Of a stretch of DNA of 64,000 bases, positions 23,903 through 32,498 are shown one piece after another. Source of the DNA: an uncultured Collinsella sp. (GTDB taxonomy: Bacteria; Actinomycetota; Coriobacteriia; Coriobacteriales; Coriobacteriaceae); assembly GCA_900544645.1 (NCBI GenBank), contig UQWG01000003.1, forward strand, positions 1 to 64,000, written 5' to 3'. Under the pieces are notes generated by a model. It ran no database searches. It was given only the letters and a program-made list of their open reading frames with translations, and was not told the DNA's origin. Within the stretch, counting starts at the first letter, position 1, and each line of letters starts with the position of its first letter. The position numbers and the translations under genes are program-made.

Positions 23903-26395
23903 ATGACCGCAACCGCCAGTCGAACCACCAACCGCAGACCCGAGCTTTTGGCGCCCGCCGGAGGGCCCGAGCCCTTTGCCGCCGCGCTCGCTGCCGGGGC
24001 AGACGCCATCTACTGCGGCATGGGCAGCTTCAACGCCCGCCGCAAGGCAACCAACTTTACCGACGAGGCCTTTGAGCAAGCCTGCCGCGCCGCGCATCTA
24101 GCCGGGTCGCGCGTCTACGTCACGGTAAACATCGTCATCAAGCAGTCCGAGATGGGCGATGCGCTGCAACTCATCCATCGCTGCTCCACGCTGGGCGCCG
24201 ACGCCTTCATTATCCAGGACTGGGGTCTGTTCTTTGAGGTCAAGCGCACCATGCCCGGCATCGAGACACACATCTCGACCCAGGCGAACATCCACGACGA
24301 CCGCGGAACCCTTTGGTGCCGTGAGCAGGGCGCCGACCGCGTGACTCTCTCGCGCGAGCTCTCCATCGACGAGATCGCCGCCATTCACAACGCCGCGCCC
24401 GATGTGGACCTTGAGGTCTTTAGCCACGGTGCCATCTGCTTTTGCTACTCGGGTCTGTGCCTGCTGTCGAGCTTTGCCATGGCTGGCCGCTCGGCCAACC
24501 GCGGCATGTGCGCCCAGCCCTGCCGCCTACCCTACGAGCTAATTGACGAGAACGGCCGCTCGCTCTCCCCTGCCGGTCGCGAGCGCGCGCTGTGCCCGCG
24601 CGACACCAACACTTCGCAGCTTGTTCGCCGTCTGTATGACGCCGGCGCCGCATCGCTCAAGCTCGAGGGCCGCATGAAGGCCCCCGATTACGTGTATTCC
24701 ATCGTCGACGTGTATCGTCATCAGATTGATGACATGCTGGCCGATGTTTCGACCTCTAAGGATGAGGATGCGGCCCGCCAGCGACAGCTCAAGCGCTGCT
24801 TTAACCGCGACTTTACGCACGCCTACCAAGACGGTACCTCGGGTGACGAGATGATGAGCTACGAGCGCTCCAACAACCGCGGCCAGATCGTGGGCACGGT
24901 GCTGGGCAGCCGCCCGGCCAACCGCGATGTGCGCGGCCTCAAGCCCGACGACCGCCGTCGGCGCGCCGCCATCGCCCGCATTGAGTTGTTTGAGCCCGTG
25001 GGCAAGGGCGACCTGCTGGAGCTTCGCCACGATAACGAGTTTGACCAGTTCCTGACCACCATTGCCGCCGATGATGCCGCCGCCGGTGACATCATTGAGT
25101 GCCGCGTGCCTCGCAGCATGCCCGAGGGCTGCCGCGTGCGCGTGATTCGAAGCCAGAGCGCCATTGACGCCGCCGGCGCCGCGCTCAAGCGCGATGTGCT
25201 GCGCCGCCGAGCTGTTGACGTGTCCGTCGTGGCGCGCCTGGGCGAGCCGTTTACTGTCACACTCACCTGCTGTGACAACCCCGCGCTCACCGCCACCGCC
25301 ACGGGCTTCACCGTCGAGGCCGCCAAGACCCGCGCCGTCGAGGCATCCGATCTGGTTGAGCACGTCGGGCGCATGGGCTCCTCTCCCTTTGAGGCCGCGA
25401 GCTTTGATGTGGCGCTCGATGAGGGCTGCGGCATGGGCTTCTCCGCCGTGCACAAGGTGCGCGCCGCCGCTTGTAAGGCGCTGGAAGAGGCCATTCTGGC
25501 ACCGTACGAGGAGCGCGCAAAAACGCTCGAGTTGCCGGTGCTCGACAAATGTACGCGACCCATGCCCAAGCACTACCGCGACGAGCCGCAGATCTGCGCC
25601 ACCGTCACCTCGCTCGAGGCCGCCGAGGCAGCCCGCGCGGAGGGTGCAGCGCGCATCTATATGACCACCGACGCGCTCGAGGCTGTCGGACTCTCCCCTG
25701 CCGATGCATTTGAGCAGGTTATCGTGCCCGTACTCGACGAGGTCTGCCGCGCCGTCGACCACGAGCGCGTCGATCCTTGGATCAATGCCGGAGCCACCGT
25801 CGCCGTCGGCAATATCTCCGAGCTCGCCGTAGCCGCTCATGCCGGCGCCACGGCCGAGATTCGCTCTTGCCTGCCGGTGCATAACACGCCCTGCATGGAG
25901 GCACTTGCCGAGCGCGGAGCCGGTGCGTTTTGGCTCTCGCCCGAGATCACGCTCGACGAGATCGTCTCGCTTGGCACCGCCGCGCCCGCAGCCCTGGGCA
26001 TCACTGTGTTCGGCCGCCCGCGCGTTATGACGAGTGAGCACTGCATCCTGCAGGTGGCCAATGGCTGCATCCACGATTGCGCTAACTGCCGCCTGCGCGC
26101 CCGCAAGCTGTCACTCAAGAATATCGACGGAAAGGTCATGCCGGTGCGTACCGACATCCACGGCCGCTCACGCCTGTACGACGCCTACCCCATCGACCTC
26201 ACGCCGCAGGTTCCGCAGCTGCTCGATGCCGGCGTGCGCCGTCTTATGGTCGACGGAACCTTGCTCGAGGCCGAAGAGGTGGGCCGAGCCGTCGCACGCG
26301 TCCGTCGCGCCGTCGAGGCGGCTCAAGCCGGCCGTAAGCCCGCCGCCCGCCTGCGCGGGGCGACCTCGGGCTGCATGTTTGTGGGAATCAGCTAA
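23903..26395 (+). CDS. U32 family protein (RlhA-like, with DUF3656-type region)
   Basis: The 830-aa product opens with the U32 family N-terminus (PELLAPAGGPEPFAAALAAG followed by ADAIYCG). It carries ETHISTQANIHDD, the core signature EVFSHGAICFCYSGLCLLSS and the cysteine-rich NRGMCAQPCRLPYEL. A long C-terminal extension including a DUF3656-like region (about 380-500) matches RlhA, which hydroxylates C2501 of 23S rRNA in E. coli. More cysteines near residue 715 (CILQVANGCIHDCANCRLRA) suggest a metal or iron-sulfur site. Older annotations call such proteins collagenase-like peptidases; an RNA-modification role is better supported. A pseudouridine synthase gene follows by 15 nt, which fits. Confidence 0.88.
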   Translation: MTATASRTTNRRPELLAPAGGPEPFAAALAAGADAIYCGMGSFNARRKATNFTDEAFEQACRAAHLAGSRVYVTVNIVIKQSEMGDALQLIHRCSTLGADAFIIQDWGLFFEVKRTMPGIETHISTQANIHDDRGTLWCREQGADRVTLSRELSIDEIAAIHNAAPDVDLEVFSHGAICFCYSGLCLLSSFAMAGRSANRGMCAQPCRLPYELIDENGRSLSPAGRERALCPRDTNTSQLVRRLYDAGAASLKLEGRMKAPDYVYSIVDVYRHQIDDMLADVSTSKDEDAARQRQLKRCFNRDFTHAYQDGTSGDEMMSYERSNNRGQIVGTVLGSRPANRDVRGLKPDDRRRRAAIARIELFEPVGKGDLLELRHDNEFDQFLTTIAADDAAAGDIIECRVPRSMPEGCRVRVIRSQSAIDAAGAALKRDVLRRRAVDVSVVARLGEPFTVTLTCCDNPALTATATGFTVEAAKTRAVEASDLVEHVGRMGSSPFEAASFDVALDEGCGMGFSAVHKVRAAACKALEEAILAPYEERAKTLELPVLDKCTRPMPKHYRDEPQICATVTSLEAAEAARAEGAARIYMTTDALEAVGLSPADAFEQVIVPVLDEVCRAVDHERVDPWINAGATVAVGNISELAVAAHAGATAEIRSCLPVHNTPCMEALAERGAGAFWLSPEITLDEIVSLGTAAPAALGITVFGRPRVMTSEHCILQVANGCIHDCANCRLRARKLSLKNIDGKVMPVRTDIHGRSRLYDAYPIDLTPQVPQLLDAGVRRLMVDGTLLEAEEVGRAVARVRRAVEAAQAGRKPAARLRGATSGCMFVGIS

Positions 26396-26410
26396 CCGAA
26401 AGGCTTACAC

Positions 26411-27070
26411 GTGAACGAAGAACCTCAAGTCCTCTACTGCGACGCCTGGCTCATGGCCATCGACAAGCCCGCCGGCATGATCGTCCACGGCGACGGCACC
26501 GGCGAACGCACGCTTACCGACTACGCCAGCGACCTGCTGCTGGCGATGGGTGACGGCTTTGCCGCGACCGACATGCAGCCGCTCAACCGCCTGGACCGCA
26601 ACACCACCGGCGTGGTGCTGTTCTCGCTCGACAAGCAGACGCAGCCCGCCTTTGACCAAATGGTCATCGACCACGCCTTCGAAAAGCACTATCTGGCGCT
26701 GGCCGAGGGCAAGATCGACTGGAACGAGAAGCTCATCGACAAGCCCATCGCCCGCGACCGTCACGACAGCCGAAAGATGCGCATCGGCGCCAGCGGCAAG
26801 CCGTGTCAAACTCGCGTGAAGGTGCTCAAACGTCTTAAGAGCCGTCGTGGCCTGCCCGCGCGCTCGTATATCGATGTCGAGTTGCTCACCGGCCGCAAGC
26901 ACCAAATCCGTGTGCACCTGGCAAGCGAGCATCATCCCCTGGTTGGCGACGACCTGTACGGAACGCCGCGCCCCTGCGGCCTGATGCTCCACGCCCACAG
27001 CGTGTCCTTCACGCATCCCGTAACCGGCGAGCACATCCACATCGAAGCCCCCTGCCCCTGGGAGCCCTAA
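26411..27070 (+). CDS. RluA family pseudouridine synthase
   Basis: The 219-aa protein contains the catalytic motif PLNRLDRNTTGVVLFS, where the Asp is the nucleophile for uridine isomerisation, and the family C-terminal motif TGRKHQIRVHLAS with HPLVGDDLYG. It lacks an S4 domain and starts directly with the catalytic region (LYCDAWLMAIDKPAGMIVHG). The start is GTG, with GAAAGG upstream and no nearby ATG. It follows the U32 gene by 15 nt, so the two probably form an operon of rRNA/tRNA modification enzymes. The exact target uridine cannot be inferred. Confidence 0.92.
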   Translation: MNEEPQVLYCDAWLMAIDKPAGMIVHGDGTGERTLTDYASDLLLAMGDGFAATDMQPLNRLDRNTTGVVLFSLDKQTQPAFDQMVIDHAFEKHYLALAEGKIDWNEKLIDKPIARDRHDSRKMRIGASGKPCQTRVKVLKRLKSRRGLPARSYIDVELLTGRKHQIRVHLASEHHPLVGDDLYGTPRPCGLMLHAHSVSFTHPVTGEHIHIEAPCPWEP

Positions 27071-27075
27071 AACTC

Positions 27076-27147
27076 GCCGAAAAGGGACAGGTTTATTTTT
27101 GCCGAAAAGGGACAGGTTTATTTTGGCAGGTTTTATCTGGACAAACG
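27076..27147. repeat. Dispersed intergenic repeat, two tandem heads plus tail
   Basis: GCCGAAAAGGGACAGGTTTA followed by TTTT occurs twice in a row at a 25-bp step (27076 and 27101). A tail GGCAGGTTTTATCTGG then leads into ACAAACG. The same head-and-tail unit recurs at 53098-53145 and, inverted, at 54901-54940. Ends of the second head, GCC/GGC with flanking A- and T-rich runs, could form a short hairpin. This resembles REP-type extragenic repeats. Confidence 0.75.
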
Positions 27148-27149
27148 TC

Positions 27150-27189
27150 AAAACCACCACAAAGGTTCCTGCCCCTTCGCGGTGGTTTT
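27150..27189. terminator. Possible hairpin terminator between convergent genes
   Basis: AAAACCACC (27150-27158) and GGTGGTTTT (27181-27189) pair perfectly over 9 bp with a 22-nt loop. It lies between the pseudouridine synthase and the DeoR regulator gene, which converge. The loop is long, so efficiency is uncertain. Confidence 0.5.
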
Positions 27190-27211
27190 GGCCTTAGCCC
27201 GTCCCCTGCTG

Positions 27212-27958
27212 TTAGACCGTGATGACGTTGTCCATTGCCCGGTACTTGGCGGGGACCTCGCCTGCGGTAATAATCGTTGCGTCGCGGAAGTCCGCGAACT
27301 TGACGGGCGCCACCATGCCAAATTTACTGGCGTCCGAGATTACAAAGCGTTTGGCGGTATGGCGCATCGAGATACGCTTGACCTGTGCTTCCTCGATATC
27401 GGGCGCCGTGAAGCCCTGCTCGGCGGCAATGCCGTTAGAGCCCCAAAAGCCACAGTTGAAGTTGTAGCGGTCTAAGGTTGCCAAGGCATCGGGGCCAACG
27501 AGCGCCTCGGTCTCGGGTTTGAGCTCGCCGCCCAACACCACGGTACGCATGCCGCGCAAAGCAAGGTGCTGAGCATGGAGCACGGAATCGGTCACATAGG
27601 TGACATCTTCAAGGTGTGGAAGATGCTCGATGAGCCTCAGCGTCGTCGAGCCCGAGTCGATGTATACAAAGCTCTCGGGCTCCACAAGCGCCGCCGCACG
27701 GGCGCAGATACGCTCCTTGTCGTCGTTATGGAGGTCGCTGCGCTCATTAAGCGTTAGGTCGCGCGTCACGTGCGCGCGCTCAAGACTCGTCGCTCCACCG
27801 TGGACCTTGGCGATGCGATGAGCTCGGTCGAGCGTCTGCAGGTCGCGCCGAATGGTAGACGCCGTCACGCCCAGGGCTTCGGCAAGCTCCGGCACGGTAA
27901 CCGAGCCGGCCTGCTGCACCATCGACACGATCGCGTTGAGCCTATCTTCCGCAAGCAT
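27212..27958 (-). CDS. DeoR/GlpR family transcriptional regulator
   Basis: The 248-aa protein has the N-terminal DeoR helix-turn-helix (MLAEDRLNAIVSMVQQAGSV, VTASTIRRDLQTLD, KVHGGA) and a C-terminal sugar-phosphate sensing domain (VYIDSGSTTLRLIEHL, VVLGGELKPETEALVGPDAL, NCGFWGSNGIAAEQGFTAPD, FVISDASKFG). These regulators usually respond to a phosphorylated sugar. Its ribosome site GAGGAG lies inside the end of the upstream oxidoreductase gene, 3 nt away, so the two are translationally coupled. It probably regulates that operon. Confidence 0.92.
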   Translation of the reverse strand: MLAEDRLNAIVSMVQQAGSVTVPELAEALGVTASTIRRDLQTLDRAHRIAKVHGGATSLERAHVTRDLTLNERSDLHNDDKERICARAAALVEPESFVYIDSGSTTLRLIEHLPHLEDVTYVTDSVLHAQHLALRGMRTVVLGGELKPETEALVGPDALATLDRYNFNCGFWGSNGIAAEQGFTAPDIEEAQVKRISMRHTAKRFVISDASKFGMVAPVKFADFRDATIITAGEVPAKYRAMDNVITV

Positions 27959-27961
27959 CGC

Positions 27962-29041
27962 TTACTCCTCCTCGGGGTACACAACTCCCCAGTCGGCGCG
28001 GAGCTTGGTCATAAGCTCCATAACATCAGAAGCATAATCCAGCAGCTCGCGCTTGGAGTCGTCGCCGGCAACGGCCTTCTCCAGGTCGGCCATCTCATAG
28101 CACAGGGCGTAAGCCTCGGTGCCGGCGTGGACCTCCTCGCGGTGGCCGTCCGCAGTCCACACGATGGTCGCGTGATCGGCACGCGGATATTCATTGACCT
28201 CGATGTAGCACTTGTCGAAGCTGATGACCGAGCGCTTGGGCTGCTTGGAGTGGAGCGTAAGGCTCACGACGCCCAGCTGCTGCTCGGCATTTCGGCAGAC
28301 GATGCCACTCGCGACGTCAACGCCAGTCTCGCAGGTGTTGCCCAGCGAAACGACCTCAGCGGGCTGGCTTGCCATAAAGAGGCGCATGACGGACAGGGCA
28401 TAGACGCCAATATCGAGCATGGCACCGCCAGCAAGGTTGCGATTGTAAAAGCGGTTGGTCAGGTCGCCGTACTCCTTGTAGCTGCCAAAGTTGAGCTGGG
28501 CGAGGTTCATGCGTCCAAAGTCGCCGGCATCCATGCGGCGGCGCAGCTCCTGATACAAGGGCATGTGGAGCACCGTGGTGGCATCCATAAGGACCACGTT
28601 GTGCTCGTCGGCGATGGCACGGGCCTCGTCAAGCTCGGCGGAATTGAGGGTAATGGCCTTCTCGCAGAGCACGTGCTTGCCGGCGGCCAGCGCAGCACGC
28701 AGATAGGTGATATGCGTGTTGTGCGGCGTGGTGATATAGACGGCGTCGATGTCCGGATCGGCGTAGAGGTCCTCGACCGTCTCGTACACCTTCTCGACAC
28801 CATACTGCTCGGCAAAAGCCTGGGCTTTGGAAAGCGTACGGTTGGCGACACCCGCGAGCTTGCGGCCGGCCAGCGCGAGGGACTGGGCCATTTGGTTGGC
28901 GATAACACCGCACCCGATCACTGCCCAGCGAAGCTCGGGAGCCGTAAAGATGTCGTTTGGGAACGGCTGATTCTGGACCGAGGCAAACGCCGCCTTTGCG
29001 GCTGCCTCGGCGTCGAGCGGAGCCTGTTTGGAATCTGCCAT
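27962..29041 (-). CDS. Gfo/Idh/MocA family oxidoreductase
   Basis: The 359-aa protein has an N-terminal Rossmann domain (LRWAVIGCGVIANQMAQSLA) after a 35-residue Ala-rich extension. The family signature AGKHVLCEKAITLN carries the EK(P/A) dinucleotide-site lysine. The C-terminal substrate domain includes NRFYNRNLAGGAMLDIGVYA, the GG.LLDIG.Y-type motif with the catalytic region. Such enzymes oxidise or reduce sugars or inositols with NAD(P). The start has a strong AGGAGG site. Co-transcription with a DeoR regulator suggests a sugar-derived substrate. Confidence 0.9.
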   Translation of the reverse strand: MADSKQAPLDAEAAAKAAFASVQNQPFPNDIFTAPELRWAVIGCGVIANQMAQSLALAGRKLAGVANRTLSKAQAFAEQYGVEKVYETVEDLYADPDIDAVYITTPHNTHITYLRAALAAGKHVLCEKAITLNSAELDEARAIADEHNVVLMDATTVLHMPLYQELRRRMDAGDFGRMNLAQLNFGSYKEYGDLTNRFYNRNLAGGAMLDIGVYALSVMRLFMASQPAEVVSLGNTCETGVDVASGIVCRNAEQQLGVVSLTLHSKQPKRSVISFDKCYIEVNEYPRADHATIVWTADGHREEVHAGTEAYALCYEMADLEKAVAGDDSKRELLDYASDVMELMTKLRADWGVVYPEEE

Positions 29042-29100
29042 GATGTGCCTCCTGAGTCATCGGAAGTCCTTCATTTCTAACAACCCTATAGTCGCACAAT

Positions 29101-29225
29101 TGCGCGCGTATCTGCTCGTGTTTGCGTATTTATTTGCTTATCGGTCATTATTTAGCCATAGTTGGCAGATGTTTGCGCGGTTATGCGCATTGTCGCGCAA
29201 AACTATGCGCATGAATGCGCATGCG
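29101..29225. promoter_or_regulatory. Cluster of ATGCGCAT palindromes upstream of the oxidoreductase operon
   Basis: The 8-bp palindrome ATGCGCAT occurs at 29183-29190, 29205-29212 and 29215-29222, with related TTTGCG and GCGCAA words at 29121, 29172 and 29194. The region is 60-180 nt upstream of the oxidoreductase start and otherwise AT-rich. The density suggests operator half-sites, perhaps for the DeoR protein, but no promoter could be fixed. Confidence 0.4.
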
Positions 29226-29323
29226 ACGATCCTTGTGAAGCATAAAGAGGCGGAACACCAAAAGCCCTAAAGAACAGAGTAGGCCGTGATACTCCACCCC
29301 TCTGAGGGCATCAGACATCAAAG

Positions 29324-29530
29324 GACCGTCCCAAACTGCCGGCAAAAAGGGAACGTCCCTATGTGCCGGCACCTAGAGACAGTCCCTATGTGCCGCTTTC
29401 GTTGAAGCCTATCCCAGATGACCAGATAAACAAATCTAAAGACAGTCCCCATCGACTGGTCGTTTAAGAACGTCCCCAACGACTACTCATTTAAGTCTGT
29501 CCCCAATGAGTGTGTCCCAAATGAGTGGGG
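29324..29530. repeat. Degenerate array of GTCCC-containing extragenic repeats
   Basis: Seven GTCCC words occur within about 200 nt, most preceded by GA, AC or AA and followed by variable text; TCCCTATGTGCCG occurs twice. Variants such as AAAAAGGGAACGTCCCTATG and GACAGTCCCTATGTGCCG look like eroded units of one family. The stretch lies between the oxidoreductase control region and the terminator of the ribosomal operon. It resembles RAYT-associated REP debris; no transposase gene is nearby. Confidence 0.55.
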
Positions 29531-29536
29531 ATAGAA

Positions 29537-29568
29537 AAAGGCCCGGGTGCCGTGGCATCCGGGCCTTT
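29537..29568 (-). terminator. Terminator after rplX
   Basis: AAAGGCCCGGGTGC and GCATCCGGGCCTTT pair over 14 bp (one wobble) around CGTG. On the minus strand a run of T follows. It begins 27 nt after the rplX stop codon, so the ribosomal operon ends here instead of continuing into rplE. Confidence 0.92.
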
Positions 29569-29594
29569 GCTAGCAACTTGATGTTGCGGGCAGC

Positions 29595-29900
29595 TTAGAA
29601 CTTGTGGCCGCACTTCTTGCAGACGCGCAGCTTGTTCTTGCCGTCCTTCTCGTGACCGACGCGGGTAACCTTACCGCACTCGGGGCAAACGAGATTGACG
29701 TTGGAGGCGTCGATGGGAGCCTCCTGCGAAACGATGCCGCCCTGCTGGTTGGCAGCGTTGGGCTTGACGGCCTTCTTGACGACCGAAACGCCCTCGACAA
29801 CGACCTTGTTCTCGGCGGGGAGAGCACGCAGGACAACGCCCTGCTTGCCGCGATCCTTACCAGAGAGAACCTGGACCTTATCGCCCTTCTTGATATACAT
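29595..29900 (-). CDS. rplX: Ribosomal protein uL24
   Basis: The 101-aa protein has the KOW motif at its N-terminus ([20 protein letters not shown]) and a C-terminal zinc-ribbon-like stretch with CPECGK and CKKCGHKF, as in other Gram-positive L24 proteins of this length. It initiates 50S assembly by binding the 5' end of 23S rRNA. It is the last gene of the transcription unit here, 13 nt after rplN; in most bacteria rplE would follow. Confidence 0.97.
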   Translation of the reverse strand: MYIKKGDKVQVLSGKDRGKQGVVLRALPAENKVVVEGVSVVKKAVKPNAANQQGGIVSQEAPIDASNVNLVCPECGKVTRVGHEKDGKNKLRVCKKCGHKF

Positions 29901-29913
29901 ATATCTCCCCTAA

Positions 29914-30282
29914 CTACAGGGTCTCGGGAGCGAGCGAGACGATCTTCATGTACTTCTTGTCACGAAGCTCGCGAGCGACGGGCCCGAAGATACGGGTACC
30001 GACGGGCGAACCATCGTTGTTGATGACAACGCAGGCGTTCTCATCAAAGCGAATGTAGGAGCCATCCTTGCGGCGGATCTCCTTAACGGTGCGAACGACG
30101 ACGCAACGGACAACGTCCTTCTTCTTGACGTTGGCGCCAGGGGTAGCCTCCTGGACAGCACCGATGAACACATCGCCGATGCCTGCATAACGACGCTTGG
30201 AACCGCCAAGCACCTTGATGCAGCGAATCTTGCGAGCGCCGGAGTTGTCGGCGACGTTCAGCATGGTTTGCATCTGAATCAT
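29914..30282 (-). CDS. rplN: Ribosomal protein uL14
   Basis: The 122-aa sequence is canonical: [25 protein letters not shown]-type [20 protein letters not shown] and the C-terminal MKIVSLAPE. It binds 23S rRNA near the 30S interface. Unlike its neighbours it is preceded by a 118-nt spacer, which folds into a multi-stem structure (30308-30373), so its expression may be controlled separately. Confidence 0.98.
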   Translation of the reverse strand: MIQMQTMLNVADNSGARKIRCIKVLGGSKRRYAGIGDVFIGAVQEATPGANVKKKDVVRCVVVRTVKEIRRKDGSYIRFDENACVVINNDGSPVGTRIFGPVARELRDKKYMKIVSLAPETL

Positions 30283-30307
30283 GGTAGATGTTCCTCCGAA
30301 CTAAGAA

Positions 30308-30373
30308 CCGAAGAGAGGTGCGCAGCCTTTATGCGGCCCGTGGTATGCAAGCCAGGCATACGCACATCTTCGG
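30308..30373 (-). ncRNA. Candidate structured leader upstream of rplN
   Basis: In the rpsQ-rplN spacer three helices nest. P1 is CCGAAGA/TCTTCGG (30308-30314 with 30367-30373), P2 is GTGCG/CGCAC (30318-30322 with 30361-30365), and P3 is TATGC/GCATA around a 7-nt loop (30344-30360). A 21-nt single-stranded or further paired segment lies between. On the minus-strand transcript this would be a closed multi-branch fold about 25 nt before the rplN start. Ribosomal protein autoregulatory leaders look like this; the family is unknown to me. It rests on pairing only. Confidence 0.5.
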
Positions 30374-30400
30374 AAACGTACAAGTCGTAAGAGCGACTGC

Positions 30401-30661
30401 TTATTTAGCGCGCTCGACGACCTCGATGAGGCGCCAACGCTTCATCTTGGACATAGGACGGGTCTCCATAACGCGGACGGTGTCGCCCACGCCAGCCGTG
30501 CACTCCTCGTCGTGAGCGTGCAGCTTCTTGGAGCTGGTCATCATCTTGCCGTACTTGGGGTGACGCTTGCGCTCGGTGATGGTGACAACAATGGTCTTGG
30601 CACCGGAGACGGAGGTAACGACACCCGTACGGACCTTACGCGAGTTACGCGAATCAGTCAT
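30401..30661 (-). CDS. rpsQ: Ribosomal protein uS17
   Basis: The 86-aa protein shows the S17 core RKVRTGVVTSVSGAKTIVVT followed by ITERKRHPKYGK and the C-terminal VRVMETRPMSKMKRWRLIEV. It is a primary 16S rRNA binder in the 30S body. It is the gene after rpmC (16 nt spacing) and before an unusually long, structured spacer to rplN. Confidence 0.97.
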   Translation of the reverse strand: MTDSRNSRKVRTGVVTSVSGAKTIVVTITERKRHPKYGKMMTSSKKLHAHDEECTAGVGDTVRVMETRPMSKMKRWRLIEVVERAK

Positions 30662-30677
30662 GTTCTCTCCTTAGGTC

Positions 30678-30893
30678 CTACTCGGCGACAGCGGACTTCT
30701 CCGCTGCGATCTCGCGGGCGCGCTGCTCCGTGAGGACGCGAGCGATGTCCTTCTTCACGGTGTTGACGCGAGCGGTGTTGTCCAGCTGGCTGGTGGCCAT
30801 CTGGAAACGAAGGTTAAAGAGCTCGGCGCGCATTTCCTTCAGCTTCTCAACGAGCTGAGCGTCCGAGAGCTCACGAATCTCTGCGGGCTTCAT
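30678..30893 (-). CDS. rpmC: Ribosomal protein uL29
   Basis: At 71 aa it is typical for L29: [36 protein letters not shown] and VKKDIARVLTEQRARE. The protein sits near the polypeptide exit tunnel. Its ATG overlaps the rplP stop codon by one base (TAATG), so translation of the two is coupled. Confidence 0.97.
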   Translation of the reverse strand: MKPAEIRELSDAQLVEKLKEMRAELFNLRFQMATSQLDNTARVNTVKKDIARVLTEQRAREIAAEKSAVAE

Positions 30894-31396
30894 TAGTTCT
30901 CCTCCTTGGCGGCGGCGGCGTCCTCAGCAGCCCACTTGGCCTCGAGAGCGGCCTCCTCAGCCATCTCCTTCTCGATGCGCTGCTCAGCGTTCTTGGCAGC
31001 AACAATCTTGGTCTTGATGGGGAGCTTGTGCTGCGCAAGACGCAGAGCCTCGCGAGCGACCTCCTCGGGAACACCCTTGACCTCGAACATGATGCGGCCG
31101 GGCTTGACGACGGCCACCCACTCCTCGGGGTTACCCTTACCAGAACCCATGCGAGTCTCGGCAGGCTTCTTGGTGATGGGCTTATCGGGGAAGATCGTGA
31201 TGTAGACACGACCGCCACGCTTCATGTAGCGGGTCATGGCAATACGAGCGGCCTCGATCTGACGGTTGGTGATCCAATGGGCCTCGAGAGCCTGGATACC
31301 AAACTCGCCGAAATGCAGCTCGGTATTACCCTTGGCCTGGCCCTTCATGGAGCCACGCTGCACCTTGCGGTGAAGAATACGCTTAGGGGCAAGCAC
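30893..31396 (-). CDS. rplP: Ribosomal protein uL16 with acidic/Ala-rich tail
   Basis: The first about 137 residues are canonical L16 ([60 protein letters not shown]). The protein is 167 aa, about 30 longer than most L16 sequences. The extension is a charged Ala/Glu-rich helix ([18 protein letters not shown]) ending KEEN. L16 organises the A-site region of 23S rRNA. It overlaps rpsC by one base at its start. Confidence 0.97.
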   Translation of the reverse strand: MLAPKRILHRKVQRGSMKGQAKGNTELHFGEFGIQALEAHWITNRQIEAARIAMTRYMKRGGRVYITIFPDKPITKKPAETRMGSGKGNPEEWVAVVKPGRIMFEVKGVPEEVAREALRLAQHKLPIKTKIVAAKNAEQRIEKEMAEEAALEAKWAAEDAAAAKEEN

Positions 31397-32106
31397 TACT
31401 GACCCCTCCTCTCGGAGTTACGACGACGAGGACGGGAAGAGCCCTCGAGTGCAGGGTTGGGAACAGGCTGGCCCGGGAGCTTCTCGCCCAGGTAGATCCA
31501 GACCTTCACGCCGCAAGCGCCCATGGTGGTGCTGGCGACAGCCGTGCCGTAGTCGATCTTGGCACGGAGGGTGTGCAGAGGCACGCGACCCTCGCGGTAC
31601 CACTCACGACGGCCCATCTCGGCACCGCCGAGACGACCGGAGCACTGGATACGGATGCCCTTAGCGCCGGCCTTGCGGGCAGACTGGACAGCCTTGCGCA
31701 TAGCGCGACGGAAGGCAACGCGGCCCTCGAGCTGCTCGGCGATAGACTGAGCAACGAGGTTGGCGTCGAGCTCGGGGCGCTTGATCTCGACAACGTCGAC
31801 GGAGAGCTGGCCCTTGGAGACGCCAGCGACCTTCTCGAGCTCGGTGCGGAGGGTATCGATCTCGGCACCCTTCTTACCGATGACAACGCCGGGGCGAGCG
31901 GTGAGGATGATGACCTTCACCTTGTCGCCAGCGCGCTCGATCTCGACACGGGAGACAGCTGCGCGGGAAAGACGCTTCTCGAGGTACTTGCGGATCTCGA
32001 GATCGTTACCGAGGGTCTTAGCGTAATCCTTCTCTGCGAACCAGCGGGAGCGCCAGTTCTCGGTGATGCCAAGACGGAAGCCGGTGGGGTAGACTTTCTG
32101 ACCCAT
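31396..32106 (-). CDS. rpsC: Ribosomal protein uS3
   Basis: The 236-aa protein has the S3 N-terminus ([20 protein letters not shown]), a KH domain with [20 protein letters not shown] and the C-terminal [20 protein letters not shown] and [12 protein letters not shown] motifs. It lies at the mRNA entry channel of the 30S subunit. The tail ends in an Arg-rich stretch ([12 protein letters not shown]). Spacing to rplV is 6 nt. Confidence 0.98.
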   Translation of the reverse strand: MGQKVYPTGFRLGITENWRSRWFAEKDYAKTLGNDLEIRKYLEKRLSRAAVSRVEIERAGDKVKVIILTARPGVVIGKKGAEIDTLRTELEKVAGVSKGQLSVDVVEIKRPELDANLVAQSIAEQLEGRVAFRRAMRKAVQSARKAGAKGIRIQCSGRLGGAEMGRREWYREGRVPLHTLRAKIDYGTAVASTTMGACGVKVWIYLGEKLPGQPVPNPALEGSSRPRRRNSERRGQ

Positions 32107-32112
32107 ACAGCT

Positions 32113-32484
32113 TTACGCCTCCTTTCGAGGAGCAACGACGACGGTGATGTGGGAAGTACGCTTCAGAATGCGAGAAGCGGAACCCTTGGCGCGGGGACGG
32201 ATGCGCTTAAGCGTCGGACCCTCGTCAACATAGGCAGCGGCGACAACCAGGTTGTCGGCACGCAGACCGTTGTTGTTCTCGGCGTTCGCAACGGCGGAAC
32301 GGAGAACCTTCTCGACATCCACGGCGACGGCGCGGTCGCAGAAGTGGAGGATGTCGAAGGCCTGAGCGACAGGCTTGCGGCGGATCAGATCGACCACCAA
32401 GCGGGCCTTGCTGGGGGAAACACGCACGTACTTAGCGACGGCGCGAACCTCGGTGGCCTCAGTTTCAATAGACTTAGTTGCCAT
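32113..32484 (-). CDS. rplV: Ribosomal protein uL22
   Basis: The 123-aa protein carries [40 protein letters not shown] and the C-terminal exit-tunnel loop region [20 protein letters not shown]. It lines the peptide exit tunnel and is a known site of macrolide resistance changes; none can be judged here. It follows rpsS by 14 nt. Confidence 0.98.
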   Translation of the reverse strand: MATKSIETEATEVRAVAKYVRVSPSKARLVVDLIRRKPVAQAFDILHFCDRAVAVDVEKVLRSAVANAENNNGLRADNLVVAAAYVDEGPTLKRIRPRAKGSASRILKRTSHITVVVAPRKEA

Positions 32485-32498
32485 TTACGGTTAACCCC

